Assembly: GCA_026414765.1 (NCBI GenBank)
Contig: JAOAIJ010000043.1
Location: forward strand, 186,001-250,000
Direction of reading: 5' to 3'
Length of the DNA: 64,000 nucleotides
Source of the DNA: Clostridia bacterium
Lineage (GTDB): Bacteria; Bacillota; Clostridia; Acetivibrionales; DSM-27016
Positions 36,462 through 45,140 of this stretch are shown here, in pieces (the first letter of the stretch is position 1; each line of letters begins with the position of its first letter). Under the pieces are notes generated by a model. That model worked only from the letters and a program-made list of their open reading frames with translations, searched no databases and was not told the DNA's origin. Made by a program: the position numbers and the translations under genes.

Positions 36462-36674
36462 ATGACGGGAGAAATGGTAAGCTTGAAAGTTGACGGAATA
36501 TCCGGCAGAGATTGTGAAAACACTATAAAAAAAGCTGTCGGAGCATTAAACGGTGTTGAGAATGTTGATGTAAATCTGGAGGGTAAAAAAGTAGTGGTTG
36601 AGTTTGATCCCGAGCGTGTTTCAGTAGATACTATAAAGGATATAATAAATGACTTGGGATATCAGACAAAATAA
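36462..36674 (+). CDS. HMA-domain (CopZ-like) protein lacking the first metal Cys
   Basis: 70 residues with the full ferredoxin-like HMA pattern (VSLKVDGI, TIKKAVGALNGVENVDVNLEGKKVVVEFDP, VDTIKDIINDLGY). Where CopZ and ATPase domains have GMxCxxC, this protein has GISGRDC: the first Cys is Gly and only the second remains. Either it no longer binds Cu(I) in the usual way or it uses one thiol. It follows cassette A but has its own upstream region. GGAGG precedes the ATG. Confidence 0.85.
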   Translation: MTGEMVSLKVDGISGRDCENTIKKAVGALNGVENVDVNLEGKKVVVEFDPERVSVDTIKDIINDLGYQTK

Positions 36675-36745
36675 ATTATTATATACGATGTTATTGACAA
36701 AACATTTCCAGTTGATATATTATCATCTTGTTAATAAGATAGTTT

Positions 36746-36868
36746 AATTGCCGGTAGGCATACTGGCAGGGTTGATTGAACCTGGATTTGGAACCGGTAA
36801 CGGTAGCGGGATTTTTAACACAGTCCATAGGTAGGATTATGTTAGGAGTCTTTTTTATTTATTCTTAC
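36746..36868 (+). ncRNA. Candidate structured leader RNA before HXXEE gene
   Basis: A GC-richer island in AT-rich DNA. TTGCCGGT pairs with ACCGGTAA (8 bp, one G-U). Inside it CAGG-TT pairs with AACCTG. Downstream, TAACA...TCC pairs with GGA...TGTTA and is followed by GGAGTC and a T6 run, as expected for a terminator. I could not match it to a known riboswitch class. A 28-codon frame crosses it, but without a ribosome site. Confidence 0.35.
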
Positions 36869-36895
36869 ACAGGGCTGTAACTTGGAGGGATGAAT

Positions 36896-37252
36896 TTGAG
36901 CCTGGTAATCAAACTGTATGTCTTACTTGTTCTTACTTTAGCGGTACATCTTGCTGAAGAAATACGGACCGGTTTCAGAATTAAGTTTCCTTTTGGTGAA
37001 ATTCCAAAGCGGGTTTTTGTAGGTGTCAATATAGTTATCTATTCATATGCGGTGCTGACCTTGGTTTTGGCTATGCAAAATGAGAGTGTTTCCATACCTT
37101 TAATCTGGGTATTTGCTATAATCCAAATACTGAATGTTATTGGACATATTGGATTTATGTTAAGAGCAAAGGGATATTTTCCGGGAGGATATACGACTAT
37201 TCCCCTACTTCTCATAGCTCTGTTACTGACTTATGGTCTGGTGAATATATGA
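36896..37252 (+). CDS. HXXEE-domain membrane protein
   Basis: About 118-120 residues, four hydrophobic spans. The family motif appears as VHLAEE near the N-terminus, with a second conserved His in NVIGHIG and a PGGYTT segment. TTG 36896 is 9 nt after GGAGG and is preferred; ATG 36890 is only about 3 nt from that site. HXXEE proteins have no established function. The conserved His/Glu in the membrane suggests a metal site or an enzyme. Confidence 0.72.
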   Translation: MSLVIKLYVLLVLTLAVHLAEEIRTGFRIKFPFGEIPKRVFVGVNIVIYSYAVLTLVLAMQNESVSIPLIWVFAIIQILNVIGHIGFMLRAKGYFPGGYTTIPLLLIALLLTYGLVNI

Positions 37253-37482
37253 AGAAATATATGTACAGCAGACGAATAAAATTTTAAAGAAAAATGCTTA
37301 ATATATAATAAAGATTTTAGAAAATAATTTGAATGCAGGAAGTAATGTTTATTTATTCAAAATAATAGACGTATTAATCCAGAAACAGCTAAATATGCAA
37401 GTGAAGTTAGTGAAAAATTCAAAAACCTATTTACTTTATTGGTTAACCTGTGTATTATATATTATAAGGTTGGAGGAGTACC

Positions 37483-37860
37483 GTGGATAACGTTAAGATG
37501 ACTAAGGGGCAGGTTGAGGCCCGGATAAGTGATATGGTAAGCAAGTTTGAAAAGGAATACATGGGACGTGGCCCTAAGGATATAAAGACCAGAATAATTC
37601 AAAATCACATACTTATTATTATTGACGGTTTTCTTAATCCGTCCGAACAAAAGCTTGCTGACAATAACCATGGTATAAAACTTATAAAGGACATGCGTAC
37701 AGCCTTATTTGAAAATGGGAGAGAGCCTTTTGAAAAGCTTATAAGGACAGTAGTGGATATTGAGATTTTAAGTACCCACTCGGATGTAAGCACTAAAACA
37801 GGAGAAAAAGTAATTGTGCTTACTGTGGGTTGTGACCTTGAAAAAAGGCTTAAAGCATAA
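37483..37860 (+). CDS. DUF2294-family protein
   Basis: 125 residues. It begins MDNVKMTKGQVEARISDMVSKF, contains YMGRGPKDIKTRIIQNHI and FLNPSEQKLA, and ends in LTVGCDLEKRL, the pattern of DUF2294. Soluble, function unknown. GTG start with GGAGGAGTACC upstream. A strong terminator separates it from the next gene. Confidence 0.75.
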   Translation: MDNVKMTKGQVEARISDMVSKFEKEYMGRGPKDIKTRIIQNHILIIIDGFLNPSEQKLADNNHGIKLIKDMRTALFENGREPFEKLIRTVVDIEILSTHSDVSTKTGEKVIVLTVGCDLEKRLKA

Positions 37861-37911
37861 CTGAATATTTTGGTTGACCAAACGAAGGGTAAAAACTTGT
37901 CGTAGTGTAGG

Positions 37912-37962
37912 CCAATATTCATCAACCTGATTAATCAGGTTGATGAGTATTGGTTTTTTATT
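37912..37962 (+). terminator. Long-stem terminator
   Basis: CCAATATTCATCAACCTGA pairs with TCAGGTTGATGAGTATTGG, nearly perfect over 19 bp, then TTTTTTATTTTT. Confidence 0.9.
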
Positions 37963-37979
37963 TTTAAGGAGGATTTATA

Positions 37980-39860
37980 ATGGACAAAAATGTATTAGAA
38001 AGGTTTAATTTACCGGAAGAACTAAAAAATATGCTTGAAAGCGGTACAAAGGCAATTGTGCCCGCAAACCGCAAACAACTTCTTAATCTTGCAATGGGAC
38101 ATGAAGAGAATATGATGTTTGAGGTATGGTATGACGTCCCTGATCATGGCAGAGTAACGGAAGCAACTGTGGCAAAGTGTAAAAACGGCGCTGTGGTAAA
38201 CTATATGGACATGTATATGAGAAGAAGAGACCCAGATTGTATGGTTGTTGCTGACATAGGAGAAACAGACAAACCGAGATATAGGGATGTATATGGAGAG
38301 GATTTCAAGCCCCTGCGTAACATGACTTTTGACTGGTTGAAACAGCAGAAACTTATAGTAATGCCATTTATGGCGGGTGGAAACGATCTAGGATACCCGG
38401 CACTACTAGTTGCGCCTGTCAATGCAGGTTTTTTTGCTGCAGGCCTTGCGGACTTACAGGGATTTATTCCTGAAAATGAAATACCACAGGGCTTCAAGCC
38501 TAAGGCAGTGATATATCTTGCTCCACCTTTCAGACACACACATTTTGACGGGAAACAGGTTGTGGTGCATAACAGACTAAATGAAATGCATGAGTTGTTT
38601 TCATATAATCTGTACCCGGGACCGAGTGCAAAAAAGGGAATATACGGCGTACTGCTTAATATAGGAGAAATTGAGGGATGGGTTACTGTACATGCTTCTA
38701 CTGTAAAAGTCATAACACCTTATGAGAATGTAATAACCGTAATGCATGAGGGTGCTAGCGGCGGAGGAAAAAGTGAAATGATTGAGCCGGTCCATAAGGA
38801 GATGGATGGACGAATATTACTCGGAAAAAATCTTGTAACCAATGAAAAGACCTATCTTGAACTGAAAGAGACTTGTGAGCTGCAGCCGGTTACCGATGAT
38901 ATGGCACTTTGCCATCCATCGCTTCAGAATGGAAGTAAAAAGCTTATAGTAAAAGACGCTGAAGAAGGATGGTTTTTAAGAATAAACCATATAAACAAAT
39001 ATGGTACAGATCCACACTATGAGAAATTATGCGTACATCCTAAAGAGCCGCTTATATTTCTGAATCTCCAAGGAATACCTGGTTCAACATGTCTTATATG
39101 GGAGCATACAATGGACGAACCAGGAAAACCGTGCCCCAATCCAAGGGTTATAATGCCAAGGAGGTTTATTCCGGATATAGTAAATGAACCGGTTGAGATA
39201 GATGTGAGAAGCTTTGGCGTTAGAACTCCGCCCTGTACCCGTGAAAAGCCGACATACGGAATCATGGGAATGTTTCATATACTTCCGCCAAGCCTTGCGT
39301 GGTTATGGAGATTAGTGGCACCGAGAGGCTATGATAACCCAAGCATAACAGATTCTGAAGGGATGAGTAGTGAAGGTGTCGGCTCATATTGGCCTTTTGC
39401 CACGGGACGAAGGATTGACCAGGCTAATCTCCTCCTTGAGCAGGTAATCAACACATCGGGAACCCGGTATATACTTATTCCGAATCAGCACATAGGCGTA
39501 TATAAGGTGGGATTCATGCCGCAGTGGATAGCAAGAGAGTATCTCGCAAGACGTGGTAGTGCCAAATTCAGGACAGAGCAGCTGGTTGAATCGAGATGTT
39601 CGCTGCTTGGATATTCACTTGAAAGCCTGAAGGTTGACGGAACATTCCTGCCAAAGGCGTTTTTACAGCCTAATCTTCAGCCTGAGATAGGCTTTGAAGG
39701 GTATGATGCTGGTGCCAAGATACTTTCGGATTTCTTTAAGAAGGAGCTTGCAAAATTCATTTCTCCTGAGCTAAACCCGTTAGGCAGGAAGATTATAGAG
39801 TGTTGTATATGCAACGGTACACTGAATGACTATGCACAGTTGATACCCATGAGGCTATAG
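37980..39860 (+). CDS. DUF4914 family P-loop protein
   Basis: 626 residues, soluble. A phosphate-loop-like MHEGASGGGKSEM sits near residue 260, resembling the kinase loop of ATP-type PEP carboxykinase and HPr kinase folds. Other conserved-looking blocks are PVNAGFFAAGLADLQG, APPFRHTHFDGKQVVVHNR, CLIWEHTMDEPGKPCPNPR and LIPNQHIGVYKVGFMPQW. The sequence fits the uncharacterised DUF4914 family. Kinase or carboxykinase chemistry is inference from the loop. The next gene encodes a carbonic-anhydrase-like protein 66 nt downstream, which may hint at CO2/bicarbonate use. Confidence 0.72.
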   Translation: MDKNVLERFNLPEELKNMLESGTKAIVPANRKQLLNLAMGHEENMMFEVWYDVPDHGRVTEATVAKCKNGAVVNYMDMYMRRRDPDCMVVADIGETDKPRYRDVYGEDFKPLRNMTFDWLKQQKLIVMPFMAGGNDLGYPALLVAPVNAGFFAAGLADLQGFIPENEIPQGFKPKAVIYLAPPFRHTHFDGKQVVVHNRLNEMHELFSYNLYPGPSAKKGIYGVLLNIGEIEGWVTVHASTVKVITPYENVITVMHEGASGGGKSEMIEPVHKEMDGRILLGKNLVTNEKTYLELKETCELQPVTDDMALCHPSLQNGSKKLIVKDAEEGWFLRINHINKYGTDPHYEKLCVHPKEPLIFLNLQGIPGSTCLIWEHTMDEPGKPCPNPRVIMPRRFIPDIVNEPVEIDVRSFGVRTPPCTREKPTYGIMGMFHILPPSLAWLWRLVAPRGYDNPSITDSEGMSSEGVGSYWPFATGRRIDQANLLLEQVINTSGTRYILIPNQHIGVYKVGFMPQWIAREYLARRGSAKFRTEQLVESRCSLLGYSLESLKVDGTFLPKAFLQPNLQPEIGFEGYDAGAKILSDFFKKELAKFISPELNPLGRKIIECCICNGTLNDYAQLIPMRL

Positions 39861-39926
39861 TATAAAGATAGGAGAGATGATTTATCGGACATATTTATTA
39901 ATATATTTGTCTGATGAAACAATTAT

Positions 39927-40469
39927 ATGGAAAAGTTAATCAAAGTATCAAGCGAGAAGGATATACCCCTGCAGTACAGAAATACTCCTGTAGAACAGCT
40001 TCTTAAATATCATAATCTGAATCATACGTTCGGCAGCCATCAGAATGCGGAATTATTGGTCGGAATGTGTATGGATAACCGCAAACAACTTAGTATCCCC
40101 AATAACTATGCTTATATAATCCGTACCGGTGGAGGAAATTTACGCTATAATGAATTTAAGATATCATATGCCATTGCAATGGGCGGAGTCAGGAGTATAG
40201 TGCTTATAGCCCACAATGAATGTGGTATGGTGAACCTTATGTCAAAAAAAGAAAAATTTGTAGAAGGAATGATAAATAACGCCGGATGGAATGCCGAACA
40301 GGCAGAAGAACATTTTATGAGTTTTGCTCCTGTATTTGAAATCAACGATGAAATCGGTTTTGTTTTAAGTGAAAGCAAACGCCTGAGGGAGAAGTACCGT
40401 AACATACTGATAGTTCCACTGTTCTATATGCTGGAGGATAACCTTTTGTATATAGTGGTGGAAGACTAA
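39927..40469 (+). CDS. Beta-carbonic-anhydrase-like protein
   Basis: 180 residues. The zinc ligands of beta-class enzymes are visible: Cys and Asp-Arg in GMCMDNRKQ (CxDxR) and His/Cys in AHNECGM, with RTGGGNLR between them. These enzymes interconvert CO2 and bicarbonate. The protein is shorter than classic beta-CAs (around 200 or more) and diverges after the second motif, so activity is likely but not certain. It shares an orientation with the DUF4914 gene. Confidence 0.8.
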   Translation: MEKLIKVSSEKDIPLQYRNTPVEQLLKYHNLNHTFGSHQNAELLVGMCMDNRKQLSIPNNYAYIIRTGGGNLRYNEFKISYAIAMGGVRSIVLIAHNECGMVNLMSKKEKFVEGMINNAGWNAEQAEEHFMSFAPVFEINDEIGFVLSESKRLREKYRNILIVPLFYMLEDNLLYIVVED

Positions 40470-40563
40470 AATATTGATAATAAGTGTCATAAAGTATGCA
40501 TCCTTCGTTTAGTTTTGTGCTGTAAAATTATATCAAAAGCTATATTTGGAAAAGATAAATGGC

Positions 40564-40593
40564 GAAGCCTGACGGATATCCGTCAGGCTCTTC
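40564..40593. terminator. Palindromic terminator between convergent genes
   Basis: AGCCTGACGGAT / ATCCGTCAGGCT, a perfect 24-bp palindrome extended by GAAG/CTTC-like pairing. A second hairpin (GTACCCTGC / GCAGGGTAC, 40605-40630) lies next to it and may serve the minus-strand LCP gene. Confidence 0.7.
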
Positions 40594-40634
40594 GTAATAC
40601 AACAGTACCCTGCTTATAAATGCAGGGTACAGGC

Positions 40635-41732
40635 TTATGGTGCAGGCTTTTGATTTTTCTTGATATTTGTATCTTTATTGGAAGGATTGTTTTTTGTATA
40701 ACTCTTTTTCTTTTTAGGTATAGAGTTAGTACTTTCTGAATTGTTCTTTTTCGTCATATCTTCAACATATTTACTGTAATTTCCTATAACTTGTTCACTT
40801 CCGTCAAATCCTTCAGAGGCGCTAAAAAATTGAGAGATAATGTCCTTTGTTTTTTCTTCTTCATGTATAAAATAAGATACTCCATTTGAATATTTACTAC
40901 TGCCGGGAAGCGTATAAAAACTAACATTTTCCGATTTGAAGCTGCCTATATTTTGTGCCAGCCCTATCAGCTTGCTCAGCATCATGTTTGTTTCCAGACT
41001 GTCAAATATATCTGTTACAACATCATTAAATTTGTGTATGTAAAACATATTGGCTTTTTGCTTTATAAGCTCTTTAATCAGGTTTTGCTGAGCATCTATT
41101 CTCTTGATATCAGAGCCGTCATAGAATTCAGTAGCCTTACGGCCGTAACCTCTGTATCGCATATATTGCTCTGCCTTGTCGCCATCCAGATCCTGTAGTC
41201 CTTTTTTTAAATGGATATGGAGATTTTGAGCATCATCATCATAATTAAGATCTTGTGGAACATAAAAATCTTCTATACCGCCAAGTTTGTCAATTATTTT
41301 ACGGAATACTGACGTGTCTATATAAACAAAATATTTGATGTTTGCCTGTAAAAGTCCACTTACAGTTTCAACTGCGAGTTTTGCTCCTCCATGTGGATAC
41401 GCAAAATTGATTTTTCTTTCTTTTTCCTCGATATATACTTTTGTATCTCTCGGAATCGAAATAACATTTACTTTTGTTGATGAGGGATCATAGTTAACCA
41501 GCATAATGGTGTCAGTATTTCCATTTACCTTATCGCCGCCAAGCACAAGTATATTTACGGGTTCCTGTATTTCCTTTATACCTTCCAAAATACCGCCAAG
41601 AACATTTTTATTTCCAGTTTTTGCTGCACTGACAGTACTGCTGCTGAGGTAGTTAAGTACAAAAATACCGGTAGCAAAGAGAAAAATCATAACAACCGTA
41701 CTGGTCAAAAGTGCAAATTTTCTTATGTTCAT
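40635..41732 (-). CDS. LCP-family cell-wall polymer transferase 1
   Basis: 365 residues. One N-terminal membrane span, then the LytR-CpsA-Psr domain: NILVLGGDKVNGNTDTIMLV, INVISIPRDTKVYIE-like strand, KINFAYPHGGAKLAVETVSGLL, AEQYMRYRGYG and IKRIDAQQNLIKELI. The Asp/Arg residues in GNTDT, PRDT and the RYR/R-x-D-A-Q region are the conserved phosphate-binding set. LCP enzymes attach teichoic acid or other polymers to peptidoglycan. The tail is Lys/Asn/Ser-rich. Close paralog at 42439-43557, with a DedA gene between them. Confidence 0.9.
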   Translation of the reverse strand: MNIRKFALLTSTVVMIFLFATGIFVLNYLSSSTVSAAKTGNKNVLGGILEGIKEIQEPVNILVLGGDKVNGNTDTIMLVNYDPSSTKVNVISIPRDTKVYIEEKERKINFAYPHGGAKLAVETVSGLLQANIKYFVYIDTSVFRKIIDKLGGIEDFYVPQDLNYDDDAQNLHIHLKKGLQDLDGDKAEQYMRYRGYGRKATEFYDGSDIKRIDAQQNLIKELIKQKANMFYIHKFNDVVTDIFDSLETNMMLSKLIGLAQNIGSFKSENVSFYTLPGSSKYSNGVSYFIHEEEKTKDIISQFFSASEGFDGSEQVIGNYSKYVEDMTKKNNSESTNSIPKKKKSYTKNNPSNKDTNIKKNQKPAP

Positions 41733-41770
41733 ATTTTACCTCGTAGAAGATTATGTTTTGTAGACAACCC

Positions 41771-42397
41771 TCAATTTTTCTTCTTCTTAAAAAACATTTT
41801 GAACACTATGACAAAGAGTAATAAGATAATTGCTGCTATTACTACATATTCAAATCTTTTGAAAATAGGGCGGACAACTGTTTCATAGTCTTTACCAAAC
41901 CAGTACCCAAGATATATTAGGGTAAAATTCCATGGTATCATACCTGCCAGAGAAAAAGTAAGAAATTTTTTCAGGTCCATTCTGGCTATACCTGCAGGAA
42001 GCGATATGAATGTTCTTATAACCGGAAGCAATCTTCCGAAAAAAACTGCTGCAACACCATATTTGTTGAAGGTGTTTTCTGCTTTATAAAAATGGTCTTG
42101 TGATACAAAAAAGTATTTTCCATATTTTAATATAAAAGGCCTTCCGCCAAAATAACCCACAGTGTATGCTATTAAAGAACCTACCATGCTTCCAAGATTT
42201 ACTGCAATGTTTGCACCAAGAAGGGACATGGCACCGTTTGAAGCCCTTACCATATTTCCTCCTAAGGGAAGCACAACTTCACTCGGCAGGGGAATGCAAG
42301 CACTTTCGATTAGCATTCCTATACCGATTCCCCAGTAACCGAAGGAATTGATTATTTCTATTATTACTTTTAATATCTTTTCAATATGTTCCAGCAT
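41771..42397 (-). CDS. DedA-family membrane protein
   Basis: 208 residues, about five spans. Family markers: ESACIPLPSEVVLPLGG, FGRLLPVIRTFISLPAGIARM and SLAGMIPWNFTLIYLGYWFG. DedA/SNARE-associated proteins include UptA-type C55-isoprenyl-phosphate recycling flippases. Its position between two LCP genes, which use undecaprenyl-linked substrates, makes a lipid-carrier role attractive (inference). Confidence 0.88.
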   Translation of the reverse strand: MLEHIEKILKVIIEIINSFGYWGIGIGMLIESACIPLPSEVVLPLGGNMVRASNGAMSLLGANIAVNLGSMVGSLIAYTVGYFGGRPFILKYGKYFFVSQDHFYKAENTFNKYGVAAVFFGRLLPVIRTFISLPAGIARMDLKKFLTFSLAGMIPWNFTLIYLGYWFGKDYETVVRPIFKRFEYVVIAAIILLLFVIVFKMFFKKKKN

Positions 42398-42438
42398 CAG
42401 AAATCTCCTTGTTTAAAATACTAAATTTGCTGTAAAAA

Positions 42439-43557
42439 TCACGGTTCAGGTTTTTTTGTCCCTTTAATCGAGCTTTCTGTATTTGAAGGGTTTTTCTTTG
42501 TAACACTCCGCTTAACTGTATTTTTTGTTTTAGAACTTCCTTTTCGCGTATTACTTTCTTTTTCCGTATCCCTGCTCTTACTTCCTCCGTTACTAAATTC
42601 ACTGAAGCTTTCATCTGCCTTGAAAAACTCTGAAATAACTGCATCGGCATTTAATACTTCTTTAGTATTGTTATTCAGTATTTTATTGTTGTATACGTAA
42701 TACCAACTACCGCTAGTCTTTTTATCTTCGCCCAAAAGTTTAAAGGTGGTTACATTATCTGCTTTTATTTGTGTAATATTATTTGACATTTTTAAAGCTT
42801 CATTCAGTGTAACATTGGTTTCTATTCTATCAAATACCATATCCAATATTTTGTTGAATTTTGGAAGGTATAAAATATTAGCTTTTTGGCGTATCAGTTC
42901 TTTTATGAAATTTTGCTGTGCGTCAATCCTTTTTATATCGCTTCCATCATAATACTTCCGCAGTTCCTTATCGCTTTTCTTATAATAGTTTGGATGTCTG
43001 AACCTCATATAACCTTCTGCTTCTCTTCCGTTCAAGTGCCTCTGACCCTTTTTCAAGTGTATATGAAGCTTCTGAATATCATCATCATAATCCATATTTG
43101 CAGGTATATATATATCAACACCGCCAAGTTCATCAATCACATCTCTGAATACAGATGTATCAACGTAAACGTAATAATTAATATTTATGTCTATCAGGTC
43201 GTTTATTGCAGATACGGCCTGCTTAATTCCTCCGTGAGGGTAAGCAAAATTTATTTTATGGGTAGAACCGTCAATTTTTACTTTTGTATCCCGGGGAATT
43301 GAAAGTACACTGATATTTGCCGTTTTAGGGTTATAATTCACGATCATCATGGTGTCAGTATTGCCATTAACCTTATCTCCGCCCAAAACAAGTACATTTA
43401 CAGGGTTTGTGCTGCTGAAAAAATCCTTCATAATATCACTGGCAAAAAAATCACCTGCTGAACTGTTATTAATATATCCTAGTAAAACGATACCCGCAGC
43501 AAACAAAAAAAACAATACTATTGAACTTAGTGTCAGATAAAATTTTCTTGCATTCAT
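42439..43557 (-). CDS. LCP-family cell-wall polymer transferase 2
   Basis: 372 residues with the same layout as the LCP protein at 40635: an N-terminal span, NVLVLGGDKVNGNTDTMMIV, SIPRDTKVKIDG, KINFAYPHGGIKQAVSAI, GYMRFRHPNY and IKRIDAQQNFIKELI, and a tail rich in Lys, Ser and Thr ending KKPEP. The two tails share KKNPSN, indicating duplication. It reads toward DedA and LCP 1 with short gaps, so one operon is likely. Confidence 0.9.
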   Translation of the reverse strand: MNARKFYLTLSSIVLFFLFAAGIVLLGYINNSSAGDFFASDIMKDFFSSTNPVNVLVLGGDKVNGNTDTMMIVNYNPKTANISVLSIPRDTKVKIDGSTHKINFAYPHGGIKQAVSAINDLIDININYYVYVDTSVFRDVIDELGGVDIYIPANMDYDDDIQKLHIHLKKGQRHLNGREAEGYMRFRHPNYYKKSDKELRKYYDGSDIKRIDAQQNFIKELIRQKANILYLPKFNKILDMVFDRIETNVTLNEALKMSNNITQIKADNVTTFKLLGEDKKTSGSWYYVYNNKILNNNTKEVLNADAVISEFFKADESFSEFSNGGSKSRDTEKESNTRKGSSKTKNTVKRSVTKKNPSNTESSIKGTKKPEP

Positions 43558-43715
43558 GTCTTAACCTCTTTTTCTTAAGATCCTTATAACAACTATTGTA
43601 CTAAAAATACATATAATAACCCATATTAATAAATGGTTATTATGATAAATATGACGAAACGATACTTACAAAGTTCCGGCTAAAATAAATCAATAAAAAT
43701 AAATCCTTACATGCA

Positions 43716-43747
43716 AAAGCACTTGAAAAGCCTTTTCCAAGTGCTTT
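43716..43747 (-). terminator. Terminator of xer gene
   Basis: On the minus strand AAAGCACTTG pairs with CAAGTGCTTT, with GAAAAG/CTTTTC extending inside, followed by a short T-run. The 368 bases between the recombinase stop and LCP 2 hold this hairpin and AT-rich DNA, no gene. Confidence 0.7.
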
Positions 43748-43925
43748 CAGAGTATTATGTCAAAAAACAATTAAAGTATATAACAATATCGGAATTTTTG
43801 TCAAATCATGTATTAAGCAGCTTGTTTTAAAATACTCATTAAAAGTAACAATAAATAAAATTTTACCAAATAAAGTTCCGCAATTCAATAAACGTAAGAA
43901 GATTGTAAATATTTCGAGCAAAAAT

Positions 43926-44912
43926 TTAATTTGAATCTTTAAAACTACCTGTATTAAAATTGGCAAGAGGATTACTGTCCACTGCATCCTTTAGCTGCTT
44001 ATTGTCCAAATGTGTATATATCTCTGTTGTCGATATGCTTTCATGTCCAAGGATCTCCTGTAATGCTCTGATATCCACATTGCCATAACGGTACATAAGA
44101 GTAGCGGCAGTATGCCTCAGCTTATGTGTAGAATACCTTTGAGGGTCCAGACCTGCTTCTATTATATACCTTTTTACTATTCTCTGAACCATGTTATTGC
44201 ATATGCGCTGTTTACGCTCACTGAGGAAAAGAGCATTCCTGTCTTTTACACCTTCTACAGATCTGACTTTCAAATATTCTTCTATAGCCTTTATACAGGC
44301 ATTATTAAGATAAACCGTTCTTTCTTTATTTCCTTTGCCGATTATTGTTAATGTATTGTTCTTTATATTATTCAGATTTATTCCCACAAGCTCCGAAAGA
44401 CGCATTCCACAGTTTAAAAACAGAGTAAGTATTGCATAGTCGCGTTCGGAATACTTACCTTTGACAGAAGTAAGAAGTTTTTTGCTCTCTTCGATATTCA
44501 GATATTTGGGAAGCCGTTTCAAAAGCTTTGGAGATTCAAGCTCACTAGCAGGATTTATTGACAGTTGTTTTGACTTGTTTGTGAGATAGTTGAAAAAAGA
44601 TTTAAGGCTTGCTACTTTGCGTGCACGCGAACTTGCAGTATTGTCACGTTCCCGGCTGACAAAAGACATGAATTCATAAAGGACACTTAAAGTGACCTTG
44701 CTGATCAAATCCAGGTTTACATCAGAAATAGCTATTGAGTCAAAATCTGTTTTTTTATCTATAACTCCAAAGTGGATTTTTAAAAATCTGAAAAACACTC
44801 TAAGGTCATAGAAGTAAACCTGAACTGTGTTTTTAGATTTTCCCCGGATGGTTTCCATGTAATTTAAAAAATCTTTCAATATCAAGGGTGATTCCTGAAT
44901 ATGATTTTTCAT
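43926..44912 (-). CDS. XerC-like tyrosine recombinase
   Basis: 328 residues. N-terminal SAM-like core-binding domain (ILKDFLNYMETIRGKSKNTVQVY; RKVASLKSFFNYL). C-terminal catalytic domain with Arg in NCGMRLSEL, Lys in GKGNKERTV, HKLRHTAAT, LGHESIST and Tyr in EIYTHL, all six catalytic positions intact. It stands as a single gene without an excisionase, transposon partner or visible att repeats. A housekeeping-type or orphan Xer role is more likely than a prophage integrase. Confidence 0.88.
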   Translation of the reverse strand: MKNHIQESPLILKDFLNYMETIRGKSKNTVQVYFYDLRVFFRFLKIHFGVIDKKTDFDSIAISDVNLDLISKVTLSVLYEFMSFVSRERDNTASSRARKVASLKSFFNYLTNKSKQLSINPASELESPKLLKRLPKYLNIEESKKLLTSVKGKYSERDYAILTLFLNCGMRLSELVGINLNNIKNNTLTIIGKGNKERTVYLNNACIKAIEEYLKVRSVEGVKDRNALFLSERKQRICNNMVQRIVKRYIIEAGLDPQRYSTHKLRHTAATLMYRYGNVDIRALQEILGHESISTTEIYTHLDNKQLKDAVDSNPLANFNTGSFKDSN

Positions 44913-45140
44913 ATGTAAAACCTCACAAATACGTAAAACTCAATAATATATGGTTTTATTATAACATATGACCGGGATTTATTATATATAGTTTATGGTG
45001 TTATTTTATTTATCTTACAATAGGTAATATGTGTAAATCCTATAAATCAGTTGAAAAACCGAAGAACAAGTGCTTAAATAATAGTGTGGAAAAACAAATT
45101 ATCAAATTTATGCTGGTAAAACACTATTGAGGAGAAATAT

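Noticed and set aside
36748-36840. 28-codon frame starting at a TTG (LPVGILAGLIEPGFG...)
   Set aside because: No ribosome-binding site, and the base pairing of the same DNA suggests a structured RNA instead.
36690-36840. c-di-GMP (GEMM) riboswitch
   Set aside because: A weak resemblance of the GGTAGCGGG segment only; the conserved GCAAA-type core is absent.
38201-38713. Long antisense open frame (170 codons) inside the DUF4914 gene
   Set aside because: No ribosome site; composition mirrors the plus-strand codon use of the clear gene.
43760-43987. Minus-strand open frame overlapping the end of the recombinase gene
   Set aside because: It overlaps the recombinase 3' end, has AT-rich composition and no ribosome site.
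43926-44912. Integrase of a mobile element
   Set aside because: No flanking direct repeats, tRNA target, excisionase, phage or transfer genes were seen; an orphan Xer is simpler.
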